The notes beneath the pieces were generated by a model that saw only the letters and a program-made list of their open reading frames with translations, had not been told where the DNA came from and did not search any database. Below, in pieces: positions 27,766 to 37,223 of a DNA stretch of 64,000 nt. Numbering within the stretch: the stretch's first letter is position 1; every line of letters begins with the position of its first letter. The position numbers and the translations under genes are program-made. This DNA is from Corynebacterium suedekumii (GTDB lineage Bacteria > Actinomycetota > Actinomycetes > Mycobacteriales > Mycobacteriaceae), in contig NZ_CP126970.1 in assembly GCF_030252185.1 (NCBI RefSeq), positions 310,001 through 374,000 on the forward strand, given 5' to 3'.

Positions 27766-27805
27766 TCACATCCCCCGTGTCTACTTTCCGGGGGTCGGGC
27801 CCCAG

Positions 27806-28175
27806 CCAACGTGGACTCGACGTGCCCGCACTGTGGATCACCCGCCCTGCCGAGGACATGCGGGCCGAGAACTGGCCCGAACACGAGGTCACCCGATACG
27901 CCGAGGGTCAGCACGCACTCTACGAGGCCAACCGCGCGCCAGCCTGGTACCTCACCGCGGCCGGCCGCAAGCATGCGGACCTGTCCGATGCCCCGTACGG
28001 GAACCAGCTCCTGGCGCTGGCAGGGATGACCTCGGCCGGCAAGGACGAGGAGACCCACGACGTGATCCGTTTCGCTACCACAGATTTCTTCGAGCACACA
28101 CTCGCCGGCCGCACCGACACGGGTGTCCTCGAGGATGCCCCGTGGGAAGATGTGGAGGTGACGGCGAGACCGTAG
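27806..28175 (+). pseudogene. Hydrolase (PAF-acetylhydrolase-like), 3' part
   Basis: The 3' piece of the gene at 25624-26486. It reads GLDVPALWITRPAEDM, then TRYAEGQHALYEANRAPAWYL and the catalytic-His region GRKHADLSDAPYG, ending with TAG at 28175. When the IS3 element and one CAG are removed, codon AGC spans the junction and the frame is continuous. On its own it has no start and is not expected to be translated. Confidence 0.85.
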
Positions 28176-28201
28176 GGGCAGCAACACTCCCCCGGGTACG
28201 C

Positions 28202-28403
28202 CTAGCTGTAAGAGGTCATGACGTTGTTGACTCGTGCCGGGGCCAGCGAGGCCGGCGGGGCGTCCCCGCAGGAGGTATGAGGCCGATGGTAGTTGTAGTG
28301 GTTCACCCACACCGCCAGGGCCTCACGTCGGGCCTGTTCTGAGCCGTAAGGGCGGGCGTAGAGGACCTCATCGATCATCAGCCTGTGTTTTGTCAACTTT
28401 TTG
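28202..28403 (-). pseudogene. 3' fragment of an IS481-type transposase
   Basis: The C-terminal end of a transposase survives: KHRLMIDEVLYARPYGSEQ and WVNHYNYHRPHTSCGD, ending ARVNNVMTSYS. The YNYHRPHT block is the usual IS481/rve C terminus. Its 5' part was removed by the IS21 element that starts at 28404. It is only loosely similar to the IS481 transposase at 39.8 kb (YNHYRPRTACG), so it comes from a different element. Confidence 0.7.
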
Positions 28404-30944
28404 CCTGCCAAAAGAGCGCGGAAAACCCGGCCACCTCAGCGGGTTTTCCGGCCATGTGAGCGTCAGGTCATCAGGGCATGCTTGACGCGGTAGGACTCGC
28501 CCGTGAAGTGCAGGAGCCTGCCGTGGTGGACGATCCGGTCGATGACCGCGGCGGCCATATGATCATCACCGAAGACGGCACCCCACTTGGAAAACGCCAG
28601 GTTCGTCGTCAGGATCAGACTGCGCTTTTCATAGGCGTCGGCGATGACCTGGAACAACAATCTCGCGCCCTCGGTATCGATAGGCAAATAGCCGAATTCA
28701 TCGATGACCAGCAGCCGATTCTTCGCCAGACTGGCCAGTTCCTTATCCAGCCTGTCGGCGTCTTTCGCCCGCCTAAGATGCGCAACCAGGGAGGCGGTGG
28801 TGAAAAACCTCGCGGGGATGCCCGCCTGGCAGGCCTGGGCGACCAGCGCGCAGGCCAGATGTGTTTTCCCGGTGCCGACATCGCCGTAGAAGACCAGATC
28901 ACCACCGGTGTCGAGGAAGTCCAGACAGCGCAGCTGATCCCGACCGTAGCCGGCAGGGAAGCCGATGTTGGTCCAGTCGTAACCGTCGAGGGTCTTGATC
29001 ATGGGTAGTTTCGCCGCGCGTAACAGCCGGGTACTACGGGCTGTGTGGCGGGAGTGTTGTTCGGCGATGAGCAGCCCGTGGAGGTACTCGCGTTGCTTCG
29101 GGGTGCCTTTCTCAGCCCATTCCGCGAGCACCGTCGCGGTCAGCGAGGTGGCTTTCCCTGCGGTGATGATGTCGACCGCGGTGATCGGTTCTGTCATGCC
29201 CCCCACCTGGACTTCCTGAGTGTTGGACAGGTGTGCCCGGGTGGTTTTCGGCAGCAGGTCATAGATCGACAGATCTACGCCCGTGGCGGCAGGCTCGGTG
29301 CCGTGGGCGATGCGGCGGGCGAGCATCCCCAGTCCGGGGCCGGCGGGATCCTGTCCCACCGCGATCATCTGTTCACAGGCGGTGATGGCGGTGGTGAAGG
29401 AGGTGGCGGTGCTGGCCTGGTTGATGCCGGCCAGCATGCGGGCACGGTCGGTGGCGTCGGCGGCGTCGAGCACGTCACGGACGGTGTCGGGCATCAGGGG
29501 GCGCACGGGTGAGTTTGTCCAGGCCCCGGGCTTGGCGATCAGCGCCGGCAGCAGGGATATGGGGGTGAAGATCGTCTGATCCTGGTGGTCATAGGATCTG
29601 GGGAAGGTCACCACCGGGCGGGAGGTCTCATCCAGGATGTCGATGATGTCATGGCGGATCGCCACTGTCAGTGCCCTGCTGCCGAAGGAGGGGCCGGCGA
29701 GGTAGAAGTTGTCGTCGACGGTGATGGTGCCGGTCTTGTCGGCCTTGCGGGATTCGTAGCGCACCGGATCAAAACCGACCCCGGGCAGGTCCAGGCAGGC
29801 GGCGAGATCCTCGGCGAACAGCTCGATGATGGGTTGGTGTTTGCGCCAGTGCGGTGTCAGCGCCAGATCCTGACATCGGGTGAGGAAGTTGGTGTTGAGT
29901 CCGGTCAGGGTGGTGGCCACAGGTTCGGGGACCATGAGGTTGCGGCGCAGGAACCCGACGGCGTTTTCCACGTTGCCTTTCTCATGACCGGAGTAGGGAT
30001 TGCAGTAGCGGGCTGAGGTTCGGTAGTGCAGCTTGAACGCGGCAAACAGCTTCGACTCGATGACCTTGGCCCCGGTGCGTCGGCCGACACCGGTGGCATT
30101 GTCGAAGTTCAGCTGCCCGGGCACACCCCCGATGTGTTCGAAGATGGTGCGCAGCCCATGGCAGACACATTCCGCGGTTTCCCCACGGTAGGCCTGGATG
30201 AAGCGCATGTTCGAGTAGGGGAACGTCACGATGAGGATGTGCAGGTTCATACGTTCGCCGTCGATGATGGCTTCTGCCTGCCCGAAGTCGACCTGGGCGG
30301 TGCCGGGTGCCCAGGTCAGTTCGATGTAGCCGTCACCAGGTTGGCGGTGGGCCTGGCGCCAGGCTTTGATGTAGCGCTGGACAGGTGAATACGAGCCGGC
30401 GTAGTCGTATTCGGCCACCAGGCGGTCGAAGACGCGTCGGCTGGTGTGGCGTTGCTTGCGGGGGCGTTTCTTATCGTCCTCGAGCCAGCCGTCGATGATG
30501 ACCTCGAGTCCGTCGAGGACTTTCGATCCGGGACGTTTCATCGTTGGCGGGGTTGGGGAGAAGTCCTCGATGCTGGTGTATTTGGCCACCGAGTCGCGGC
30601 TGACGTTGAGTCGGCGGGCGATGTCGCGGCCGGAGACTCCCTGGGAGTCGAGTCTCCTGATATCTTCTACAACGGTCATGGGTACCGCCATCTTCTTTCG
30701 GGTTCCTTATCTCTTAGCGCTCCCGCTTGTGAAAAGGGTCGGGAAGCGTCGAGGAGGAACCTATCTAACGGTGGCGGGGCCTGTGACCGTTGGCTTTAGG
30801 TCACAGCCGTGGATGGGGTGCGGGCCCGGCCACCTGGGGTGAGTGTGATCGTGTCTTCGGGGATAAACACACCGGCGACCGTCGCCGACGGGTGGAAGGC
30901 GGGTGTGCGGTGGGGTGGCCGGTTTTCCGTGCTCTTTTGGCAGG
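28404..30944 (-). mobile_element. IS21-family insertion sequence with fused IstAB (about 2.54 kb)
   Basis: The terminal inverted repeats share CCTGCCAAAAGAGC followed by CGGAAAAC (left end 28404, right end read inward from 30944). Exact outer boundaries are uncertain by a few bases and no target duplication was found. The 250 bp between the start codon and the right end hold no gene; they contain further repeat-like ends expected of IS21 elements. Confidence 0.75.
28463..30691 (-). CDS. Fused IS21 transposase IstA and helper ATPase IstB
   Basis: One 742-aa frame. Residues 1-498 are IstA: HTH DSQGVSGRDIARRLNVSRDSV, then the DDE core with TAQVDFGQAE, FDNATGVGRR and GHEKGNVENAVGF. Residues 499-742 are IstB: Walker A FYGDVGTGKTHLACAL, Walker B LLVIDEFGYLPI and sensor LTTNLAFSKWG. 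The two parts are normally separate overlapping genes. Here the linker reads SNTQEVQVGG directly into MTEPITAV with no stop; the internal ATG at 29197 follows a GGTGGGGGG box, so free IstB could also be made. Confidence 0.9.
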   Translation of the reverse strand: MAVPMTVVEDIRRLDSQGVSGRDIARRLNVSRDSVAKYTSIEDFSPTPPTMKRPGSKVLDGLEVIIDGWLEDDKKRPRKQRHTSRRVFDRLVAEYDYAGSYSPVQRYIKAWRQAHRQPGDGYIELTWAPGTAQVDFGQAEAIIDGERMNLHILIVTFPYSNMRFIQAYRGETAECVCHGLRTIFEHIGGVPGQLNFDNATGVGRRTGAKVIESKLFAAFKLHYRTSARYCNPYSGHEKGNVENAVGFLRRNLMVPEPVATTLTGLNTNFLTRCQDLALTPHWRKHQPIIELFAEDLAACLDLPGVGFDPVRYESRKADKTGTITVDDNFYLAGPSFGSRALTVAIRHDIIDILDETSRPVVTFPRSYDHQDQTIFTPISLLPALIAKPGAWTNSPVRPLMPDTVRDVLDAADATDRARMLAGINQASTATSFTTAITACEQMIAVGQDPAGPGLGMLARRIAHGTEPAATGVDLSIYDLLPKTTRAHLSNTQEVQVGGMTEPITAVDIITAGKATSLTATVLAEWAEKGTPKQREYLHGLLIAEQHSRHTARSTRLLRAAKLPMIKTLDGYDWTNIGFPAGYGRDQLRCLDFLDTGGDLVFYGDVGTGKTHLACALVAQACQAGIPARFFTTASLVAHLRRAKDADRLDKELASLAKNRLLVIDEFGYLPIDTEGARLLFQVIADAYEKRSLILTTNLAFSKWGAVFGDDHMAAAVIDRIVHHGRLLHFTGESYRVKHALMT

Positions 30945-31366
30945 AAACCAGCCGCTGAGATAGCCGGGAGTTGTTGCTCAACCGGCCTACAAAGAGTTGA
31001 TCACACACATACGGGCTCAGCTACCGCGATCTGGAAGAAATGATGACCGAACGCGGCGTACCGGTCGATCACAGCACCATCTACCGCTGGGTCCAGAAAT
31101 ATGCTCCTGAGCTGGACAAGCAGACCCGGTGGTACCGACAAGTCCCGGATTGGCAGGCCCGGTCCTGGCGGGTGGACGAGACCTATATCCGGGTCGGGGG
31201 AAAGTGGTGCTACCTCTATCGGGCCATCACCGCGGGCGGGCATACCCTGGATTTTTACCTGTCCCCAAAGCGTAACGTCGCCGCAGCGAAGCGTTTCCTG
31301 GCCAAGACCCTGAGGTCGAACACGATAACGGGCCCGACCCCCGGAAAGTAGACACGGGGGATGTGA

Positions 31367-32263
31367 TCAGGAAGCAGATCTCAGCGTAACAGGACATTGC
31401 TCTTCAAACACTGCTGGAGCGAGATACCCGCACCAGGAATGCCGACGCGTGGTGTTGTAGCGGGTACACCAGCGGAAAACATCTCGCCGGCACTGCAACT
31501 GATTGGCAAACGTCTTCGCGTCCTGGAGGACCTCACGCTTCAACGCGGCGTTGAAGGACTCCGCCAGGGCATTATCAGCGCTGCTGCCGATCGCGCCCAT
31601 CGACTGCCGGATCCCCAGCGTTCTGCACGTCTCCTGGAACGCATGGGAAGTGTAGACACTGCCATGGTCCGAGTGAAAAATTGCGTCGTCGAGACTTCCG
31701 CGCTGACCCTTGGCCATCACCAGGGCGTCCTGGACCAGGGAAGTACGCATGTGATCGGCGATCGCGAAGCCGGCCAGCCGGCGGGAGAAACAGTCGATGA
31801 CGGTGGCGAGGTACATATTCGACCCGTCCGCGATCGGCAGGTACGTGATATCGCCGACGTAGACCTGGTTTGGTGCCGGGGCGGTGAATTTCCTCCCCAC
31901 CAGGTCCGGAAACACCGGCTTCCTCCCATCCGAGACAGTCGTGGTGACCTTGCGCTTCTTCGAGTAGCCAACCAGCTGCAACGAGCGCATGATCCGGGCG
32001 ACTTTCTTGTGATTGACCGGGCTGCCGGGCGAGTCGTCGTTGAGTTGCGCCGTGATGCGTTTGGAGCCGTAGCAGCCGCGTTCTGCGGCGAACACGGCCT
32101 TGACCCGTGCGCCGAGGATCGCGTCGCTGAGCAGGCGTTGTGTCCTGGCGGAGGAGGTGTTTCTCCATTTGTAGTACGAGGACCGGTTGAGTTTCAGAAC
32201 CTCACATAACCGCTTGACCGAATGGCTGTTCTTGGCGTCGTCAACGAACTGGAAGCGGATCAC
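31367..32263 (-). CDS. IS3 transposase OrfB, copy 2
   Basis: A 298-aa integrase-type catalytic subunit identical in translation to the copy-1 OrfB (DDE residues in YVGDITYLPI, HSDHGSVYTS and NALAESFNAALK). GTG start overlapping the orfA stop. Intact, so both elements could be active. Confidence 0.94.
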   Translation of the reverse strand: MIRFQFVDDAKNSHSVKRLCEVLKLNRSSYYKWRNTSSARTQRLLSDAILGARVKAVFAAERGCYGSKRITAQLNDDSPGSPVNHKKVARIMRSLQLVGYSKKRKVTTTVSDGRKPVFPDLVGRKFTAPAPNQVYVGDITYLPIADGSNMYLATVIDCFSRRLAGFAIADHMRTSLVQDALVMAKGQRGSLDDAIFHSDHGSVYTSHAFQETCRTLGIRQSMGAIGSSADNALAESFNAALKREVLQDAKTFANQLQCRRDVFRWCTRYNTTRRHSWCGYLAPAVFEEQCPVTLRSAS

Positions 32264-32574
32264 CAGGTCGTCTCTTCCGCAAAATATTTCGCGGCCTTGC
32301 GCAGAATATCGCGTTCCTCCCGGAGTCTGCGTACTTCTCGTTCCAGCTGGCGGATGCGTTCCGCTTCGGTCACCACGGTCGGTGTGTCAGAGCTGGAGGA
32401 AGAATCCGAGCTGCTGGTGCGGGCTCCGGTGCCGTATTTGCGGACCCAGATCTGGAGGGTGTTGCGGTTGACGCCGAGTTCGGCGGCGAGGGCGTTGATC
32501 GATACGCCGGGGGAATTCTCGTAGAGGGCGACCGCGTCGCGGCGGAACTCCTCGGTGTAGGTCTTGATCGGCAT
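32260..32574 (-). CDS. IS3 transposase OrfA, copy 2
   Basis: A 104-aa HTH and coiled-coil protein identical in translation to copy-1 OrfA, with the same ribosome site and the same GTGA overlap with orfB. Confidence 0.92.
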   Translation of the reverse strand: MPIKTYTEEFRRDAVALYENSPGVSINALAAELGVNRNTLQIWVRKYGTGARTSSSDSSSSSDTPTVVTEAERIRQLEREVRRLREERDILRKAAKYFAEETTW

Positions 32575-33064
32575 GGTGGCAGGTTACCTTTCCTCCCCGG
32601 CAGAAAGCCGGGTTGTCGGGTGTCTACCAAACAGGGGTCAGGTCCAACCGGGTTCCCGCGGGTGATCAACACCGATAAAGCACCCTCCCTGGCCAGGGCA
32701 ATCGCCGAGTTGAAGTCAGAGGGAATCTGCCCGCAGACCGTGGAACACCGGCAGGTGAAATACCTCAATAACGTCATTGAAGGAGATCATGGGCGGCTGA
32801 AACGGATCCTCGGACCGAAGGGGGCGTTCAAAAACCGGACCTCGGCGTACCGGACGTTGAAAGGGATGGAAGCGATGCACTCATTACGGAAAGGCCAGGG
32901 CGCGATGTTTGCCTACGGGCAACCGAACCCGGATGCGGTGATCGTCAGCCGGGTGTTCGAGGCTGCCTGAGAACGCCGACCCGCAGCGAGCATCAGAGGA
33001 TGAAGACTGGGTCGTCACGGCTCTCCGCCTGAAGTTTGCAACAGCACCGTATTAGGTATCTCTT

Positions 33065-34324
33065 CTACACCTCAGAGTGGTGAGTGGCAGGTGTTCGAGG
33101 GTAGTGCAGGCGCTTGGTTCGGGAGATCGTGCTCAGCACCATCGCATGCAGCAGCCCACCGACTACCGGCCCGGCGATCAGCGACAGGCCCACCCGGATC
33201 TCCAACGGAAACGGCAACACCCACAGCGCCGTAAAAGCCATTACCGAGGCTGCCACCCATCCGAGGACATACCAACGATGCTGCTCAAGGGCCAAGGTGG
33301 CGGTCCCAGTAATCATCAGGCAACCAGTGCACGCGGAGGCGAAGGTTAGCGCCGCGAGGATGACACCGGGGACTTCATAACCTGGCTTGAAGAAGGTGGC
33401 CAAAATCCACGGCCCCATCAGCCATGCTGCTGCCCCACCGGCCAGACCCAGTCCCAGCACCGCAAGAATCGGCCGGGCCAGCGCTCCGAGGATGTGCTCC
33501 CGGTTATCCACGAAACGAACGATGAGAGCGGATTGGAAGCGCTGTAAGGGAACGAGGATTGGTGCCCGGGTGAGCATCACGGCGTTAATGATGCCGGCGA
33601 CAGTCACCGTGGTGCTGATATCCGGCCCGGGCGCAAGCTTCACGAACGCGGGGAAGCCGGTGATCAACACGGCCGAGGCCCCGGTGGCTAGCATCGCAGA
33701 TCCCGCCCGTCGAGCCAGCACGCCTGGAGACACATCGACCGGAGCATGCAGCCGTGCACGCACCTGCGGGGACATGCCCAGGATAACCAGCCAGCTCAGT
33801 GCGCCGATGATGGTAATCAGGAGAAAAGCGGGCATTCCCCATCCCAGTTGCCATGCCACGAGGGCTAGGAGGAGGCGAATTCCTGAGTCTAGGGCTATCA
33901 ACCAAGAGTACTGCCGCCACATCTTCAAACCTGACAAGACACCGGAGAGAACAGCCTGGAAAGCATAGCTCATCAGGCCAAAGGCGAAAAAGGCAGTAGC
34001 TATCCCCCCATCCCCTGAATGGCTCATTAATGTCGGCATCCAGAGCAGTCCGATACCTGCCGCTATAACCAGGGTGGCCCCACCCACCCAGATTCCCAGC
34101 AGCCAGGGACGCCCACCCTGAATACGCCCCGTTCCCTTGGTAGAAGACACGCCTCGAGCGGTTTCTTGCATGAGCCCGTCGAGCAACCCGGTGGCGGCGA
34201 AGAATAGTCCCCAGTAAGCCTGAAATTCGTCGGCCTGTTCCACCTCCAGTGCCCAGGTGGCCACGTACAGGATCACGAAGCCTGCCAGCCCCGCGAAGAC
34301 CGTGGCGAGACCCAATGACCTCAT
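33065..34324 (-). CDS. Multispanning membrane protein, polysaccharide flippase-like
   Basis: A 419-aa protein made almost wholly of hydrophobic helices (about 10-12), with basic loops such as MSPQVRARLH and LSTISRTKRLHY. Its pattern resembles oligosaccharide flippases (Wzx/MOP superfamily), which move lipid-linked sugars across the membrane, but no diagnostic motif is visible. No glycosyltransferase lies nearby, so the substrate cannot be guessed. Its stop is only 17 bp from the IS1628 right end; it may have lost downstream partners. Base composition is somewhat lower in GC than the core genes. Confidence 0.6.
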   Translation of the reverse strand: MRSLGLATVFAGLAGFVILYVATWALEVEQADEFQAYWGLFFAATGLLDGLMQETARGVSSTKGTGRIQGGRPWLLGIWVGGATLVIAAGIGLLWMPTLMSHSGDGGIATAFFAFGLMSYAFQAVLSGVLSGLKMWRQYSWLIALDSGIRLLLALVAWQLGWGMPAFLLITIIGALSWLVILGMSPQVRARLHAPVDVSPGVLARRAGSAMLATGASAVLITGFPAFVKLAPGPDISTTVTVAGIINAVMLTRAPILVPLQRFQSALIVRFVDNREHILGALARPILAVLGLGLAGGAAAWLMGPWILATFFKPGYEVPGVILAALTFASACTGCLMITGTATLALEQHRWYVLGWVAASVMAFTALWVLPFPLEIRVGLSLIAGPVVGGLLHAMVLSTISRTKRLHYPRTPATHHSEV

Positions 34325-34700
34325 CGTGGCATCACCCCGCCCACCCAGATTGCACTGTGACGGGAATCAAGGACACACCTAGTAGCAGTTGGGAAAAGCA
34401 TTACGAGTTCGGGTTCTTCCCCTGCGGTGCGGTGCATCTCCACTCTCTTTCAGGACGTCAGACTCTCCGGCGCATAATTGCCACGCGTTTTTTAGAAAGC
34501 ATCAGGCTAACAGACCGAGATCTAGCCCTCGGAAAACTTTTTGATCCTAGGGATGGATCAGATAGTGACCGCTAGGACGTGACACAACTTATAAACAGGG
34601 GAATAGATATTTTTTGGAAATTAGATGCTCTAGATAAATTCTGGTGCTAATAGATAGGCTCAAGAAAAATCGCTCCAGAAGCTTTCTAGAGAAGCGGTAG
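34325..34700. other. AT-rich stretch without a recognisable gene
   Basis: No credible coding frame. GC drops sharply from about 34460, with runs such as GATATTTTTTGG near 34610. It separates the flippase-like gene from an IS21 remnant and probably contains the flippase promoter at its left end and the lost IS21 left end at its right. Confidence 0.5.
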
Positions 34701-34732
34701 GTGAGAGTTCCTCAAGCCGGGCTAGTTCTTTC

Positions 34733-35989
34733 CCGTATCGTACCCACGTTCCCGGTCACACGATGCAGGTCGACTGGGCGGGCACGAAGATGGCCGTCTT
34801 TGACCCCATCACCGGGCGCAAGACCAAGGTGTCGGTGTTCGTGGCCTCGTTGCCGTACTCCGGGATGGTCTTCGCCCGCGGTTATCTCGATGAGAAGTCC
34901 CCGAACTGGTTGGACGCCCACCAGCAGGCCTTCGAGTTCTTCGGCGGTATCCCGCAGGTCGTCATCCCGGACAACGCCTCCACCGCATCCAACCAGATCG
35001 CTCGTGGGGACCGGGCCCGGGACGTCAACCGCGCCTACCGGGATTTCCTCGAGCACCACCGCACCGCTGCGGTACCGACCCGTCCCGTAAAACCACAGGA
35101 CAAAGGCAATGTCGAAGCCGGGGTCAAGGTCGTGACCAACTGGGTGATCGGCCGGCTCGCGGGCCAGCGATTCGCCAGCCTGGATGACCTCAATACTGCT
35201 GTGGCCGACCAGGTCACCGCGATCAACACCAGAACACCGTTCCGCGGACAGCAGATCAGCCGCAAGGATCTGTTCGATGAGTATGAGCGGCCGGAACTGC
35301 TTGGGCTGCCGGAGTCCCGCTGGCAGCCGGTGACCTGGCGGAAATCCAAGGTCAACCGTGATTACCACATCGAAATCGCCACGGTGAAGTACTCGGTGCC
35401 CCACACCTTCGCCGGACGCCACGTTGATGTGAAGATCACCGGCGACCGCCTGACGGTCATGTGCGACGGGGACATCATCGCCACCCATACCGTCTCCCCG
35501 CGCCAGCATGTCTACGTCACCGACCCCGATCATGTCCCCGATCAGCATCAGCAGTCCTCGGACCTGTGGTCCAGGGCGTATTTCCTGCGTCAGGCCCACA
35601 AGGTCGGTCCCCACACCGTCGCCGCGATCACCAGCGTGCTCGATGCCCGCCCGATCGAAGCCCAGGGGTATCGCACCTGCCTGAACATCCTCGCCCTGGG
35701 CAAGGGCGACAACAAGGCACTGCTGGAACAGGCCTGCCGGCAACTGGTTGACGCTGATTCCCCGCGGGCGGTCAGCTACACCGCGGTCAAGCAACGCCTG
35801 GCGGCCTTGCGGGCCCAGGTCCACGCCCGGCCCACCACCACAGATGCTCCGCCGCCGGCCCCACGCATCGACCCGGCCCCGGGCTCACGGGACACCCGCG
35901 GTGCGCACCTGGCCGGCCCTGAGCACTTCAGCCTCGACGCTCTACTGGGAAAGACGGATCCTGCCCACGATGAAGGAGGTCAGGCGTGA
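34733..35989 (+). pseudogene. IS21 IstA, 5'-truncated
   Basis: The frame reads PYRTHVPGHTMQVDWAGTKM, the first catalytic-Asp region of IstA, and continues with IPDNASTASNQIARG (second Asp), QDKGNVEAGVKVVTNWVIG (Glu) and the Mu-like C-terminal barrel. The N-terminal HTH, about 110-120 residues, is absent; homology begins near 34733 in an AT-rich stretch. The longest ATG-started frame (34763) gives 408 aa. The stop overlaps istB as GTGA. It differs clearly from the other two IS21 types in the window. Confidence 0.8.
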
Positions 35990-36742
35990 TGGATCGACAC
36001 CTCACCGACGCCGACATGACGTTGTTCACCCAGCTGCGGATGACCGCCTTCGGGAAAACCGTCATCGACCTGGCCAACGACCCCGCCTGCGATGAGTGGA
36101 CGTTCTCGCAGAAGATCTTCCACGCCCTGGATAAGGAGATCACGGCCAGGGAGCAACGTCGGACCCAGAAACTACTCAAGGCATCCAGATCGCCAAACCC
36201 TGATGCCTGCGTAGAAGAAATCCGCTACCTTCCCGACCGCAACCGTGGGTCGTGAGCTAATCGCACGGCTGTCCAGCTGTCAATGGATCGATCAGACCCA
36301 CAACCTGGTCATCCTGGGAAAATCCAGTGTCGGCAAGACCTACCTCGCGTTGGCGCTGCTCAACGCCGCCTGCCGGAAGTTCTACACCGCCCGGTTCTTC
36401 AGACTCGATGATCTGGCCAACCAGCTCGCGGTCATGGACCCCGCGTCGCAGAAACGGCTGGACTTCCTCACCGACCTGCACAACTGCGACCTGCTGGTCA
36501 TCGATGACTTCCTGACCACGCCCATCAACCAGCACACCGCCGCGGAGCTGCTCAACATCCTCGCGGCCCGGGACGGCCGTGGCTCGACCCTGGTCACCTC
36601 CCAGTTCGAGCCGCAGGACTGGTACAAATCCCTGCATGACGCGGTGATCGCCGAATCGATCCTCAACCGGATTGTGGCAGGCGCCGAGATCCTCCCACTC
36701 GACGGGCCGAACATGCGCCGACACCTCGCCGACGCGCAATAG
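35986..36742 (+). pseudogene. IS21 IstB, frameshifted
   Basis: Two frames form one IstB. The first (35986-36255) reads TLFTQLRMTAFGKTVIDLAN to EEIRYLPDRN; the second (36245-36742) continues GRELIARLSSCQWIDQ, Walker A ILGKSSVGKTYLA, Walker B LLVIDDFLTTPI and LVTSQFEPQDWY. One extra G near 36241 breaks the frame; without it the join reads RYLPDRNLGRELIARL. With its IstA truncated as well, the element is dead. Confidence 0.85.
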
Positions 36743-37223
36743 CCCCGCCGGCACCCGGACCAAGCACCGCTATCCGGTGCTCATCCGGGTGCTATCGGAT
36801 CGTCAGAACGCTGCTACTGGAAGCACGTCCCAAACAGACATGTCCCACCTCCTCGTGTCCATGCAGTATCCAAACTTCAACATACCGCGAAGCTACCAGG
36901 CGGGGAAGACATGAAGACTTCGCTAGGGGTATAAGTGTTCGAGAAAGGTGATTCCGCTGCGGGGGTTACCGGCCCGCGTTAGTTTCAAGGACATGACTGC
37001 AGAGGTGGCTGGCACGGGCCCAGACCTTGCTGGTTATGTCGACTGGATTGTCTTCGACAGTTCATGGGGACGGAGTCGTAGACATACTCAAGCCTGAGCG
37101 AAGCACAGGACCTGTTCTCACGTACGGGCGGGAGAAAGTATTCCGGGGCCAGTGGTTCCAGAGCAATCTCCGGAACCTTGGGGCAAAGATATCCTAGTTG
37201 GTTTGCAGCGCCTCCAGTCGTAG
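36743..37223. other. Region with only a small decayed ORF
   Basis: About 480 bp past the IS21 remnant. The left part is probably the IS21 right end. From ATG 36992 a short frame reads TAEVAGTGPDLAGYVDWIVF, then a second frame continues DGVVDILKPERSTGP and FRGQWFQSNLRNLG to a TAG at 37198. The two could be one small gene broken by a frameshift. No family was recognised and no other signal is clear. Confidence 0.35.

Larger units (their letters stand above)
26487..27802 (+). mobile_element. IS3-family insertion sequence, copy 1 (1316 bp)
   Basis: Ends begin GGACCTGACCCCTG (left) and, read inward, GGGCCCGACCCCCGG (right), with a shared GTAGACAC block further in. A 3-bp target duplication CAG flanks it (26484-26486 and 27803-27805). 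It carries orfA and orfB. A second copy with the same boundaries and length lies inverted at 31330-32645. The encoded proteins of both copies are identical, so transposition was recent. Confidence 0.93.
31330..32645 (-). mobile_element. IS3-family insertion sequence, copy 2 (1316 bp, inverted)
   Basis: Same ends and length as copy 1: GGGCCCGACCCCCGG at 31330 and, read inward from 32645, GGACCTGACCCCTG. It is flanked by a 3-bp AAC duplication and lies inside an IS1628 transposase gene. With copy 1 it forms an inverted pair 3.5 kb apart that could drive inversion of the DNA between them. Confidence 0.94.
31010..33048 (+). mobile_element. IS1628-like (IS6) element, 5'-truncated and split by IS3 copy 2
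   Basis: IS1628 sequence occupies 31010-31329 and 32649-33048, interrupted by the inverted IS3 element (target duplication AAC, 31327-31329 and 32646-32648). The first 123 bp, including the left end and the first transposase codons, are missing. The right end (GTTTGCAACAGCACC, ending at 33048) is intact. Rejoined, the transposase fragment matches the full copies at 42.7, 54.8 and 57.3 kb. The 65 bp between the IS21 end and 31010 are unassigned. Confidence 0.88.

Noticed and set aside
26487..32645. The two inverted IS3 copies as ends of a composite transposon
   Set aside because: Each copy has its own 3-bp target duplication, showing independent insertions, and the DNA between them is other IS remnants rather than a coherent cargo.
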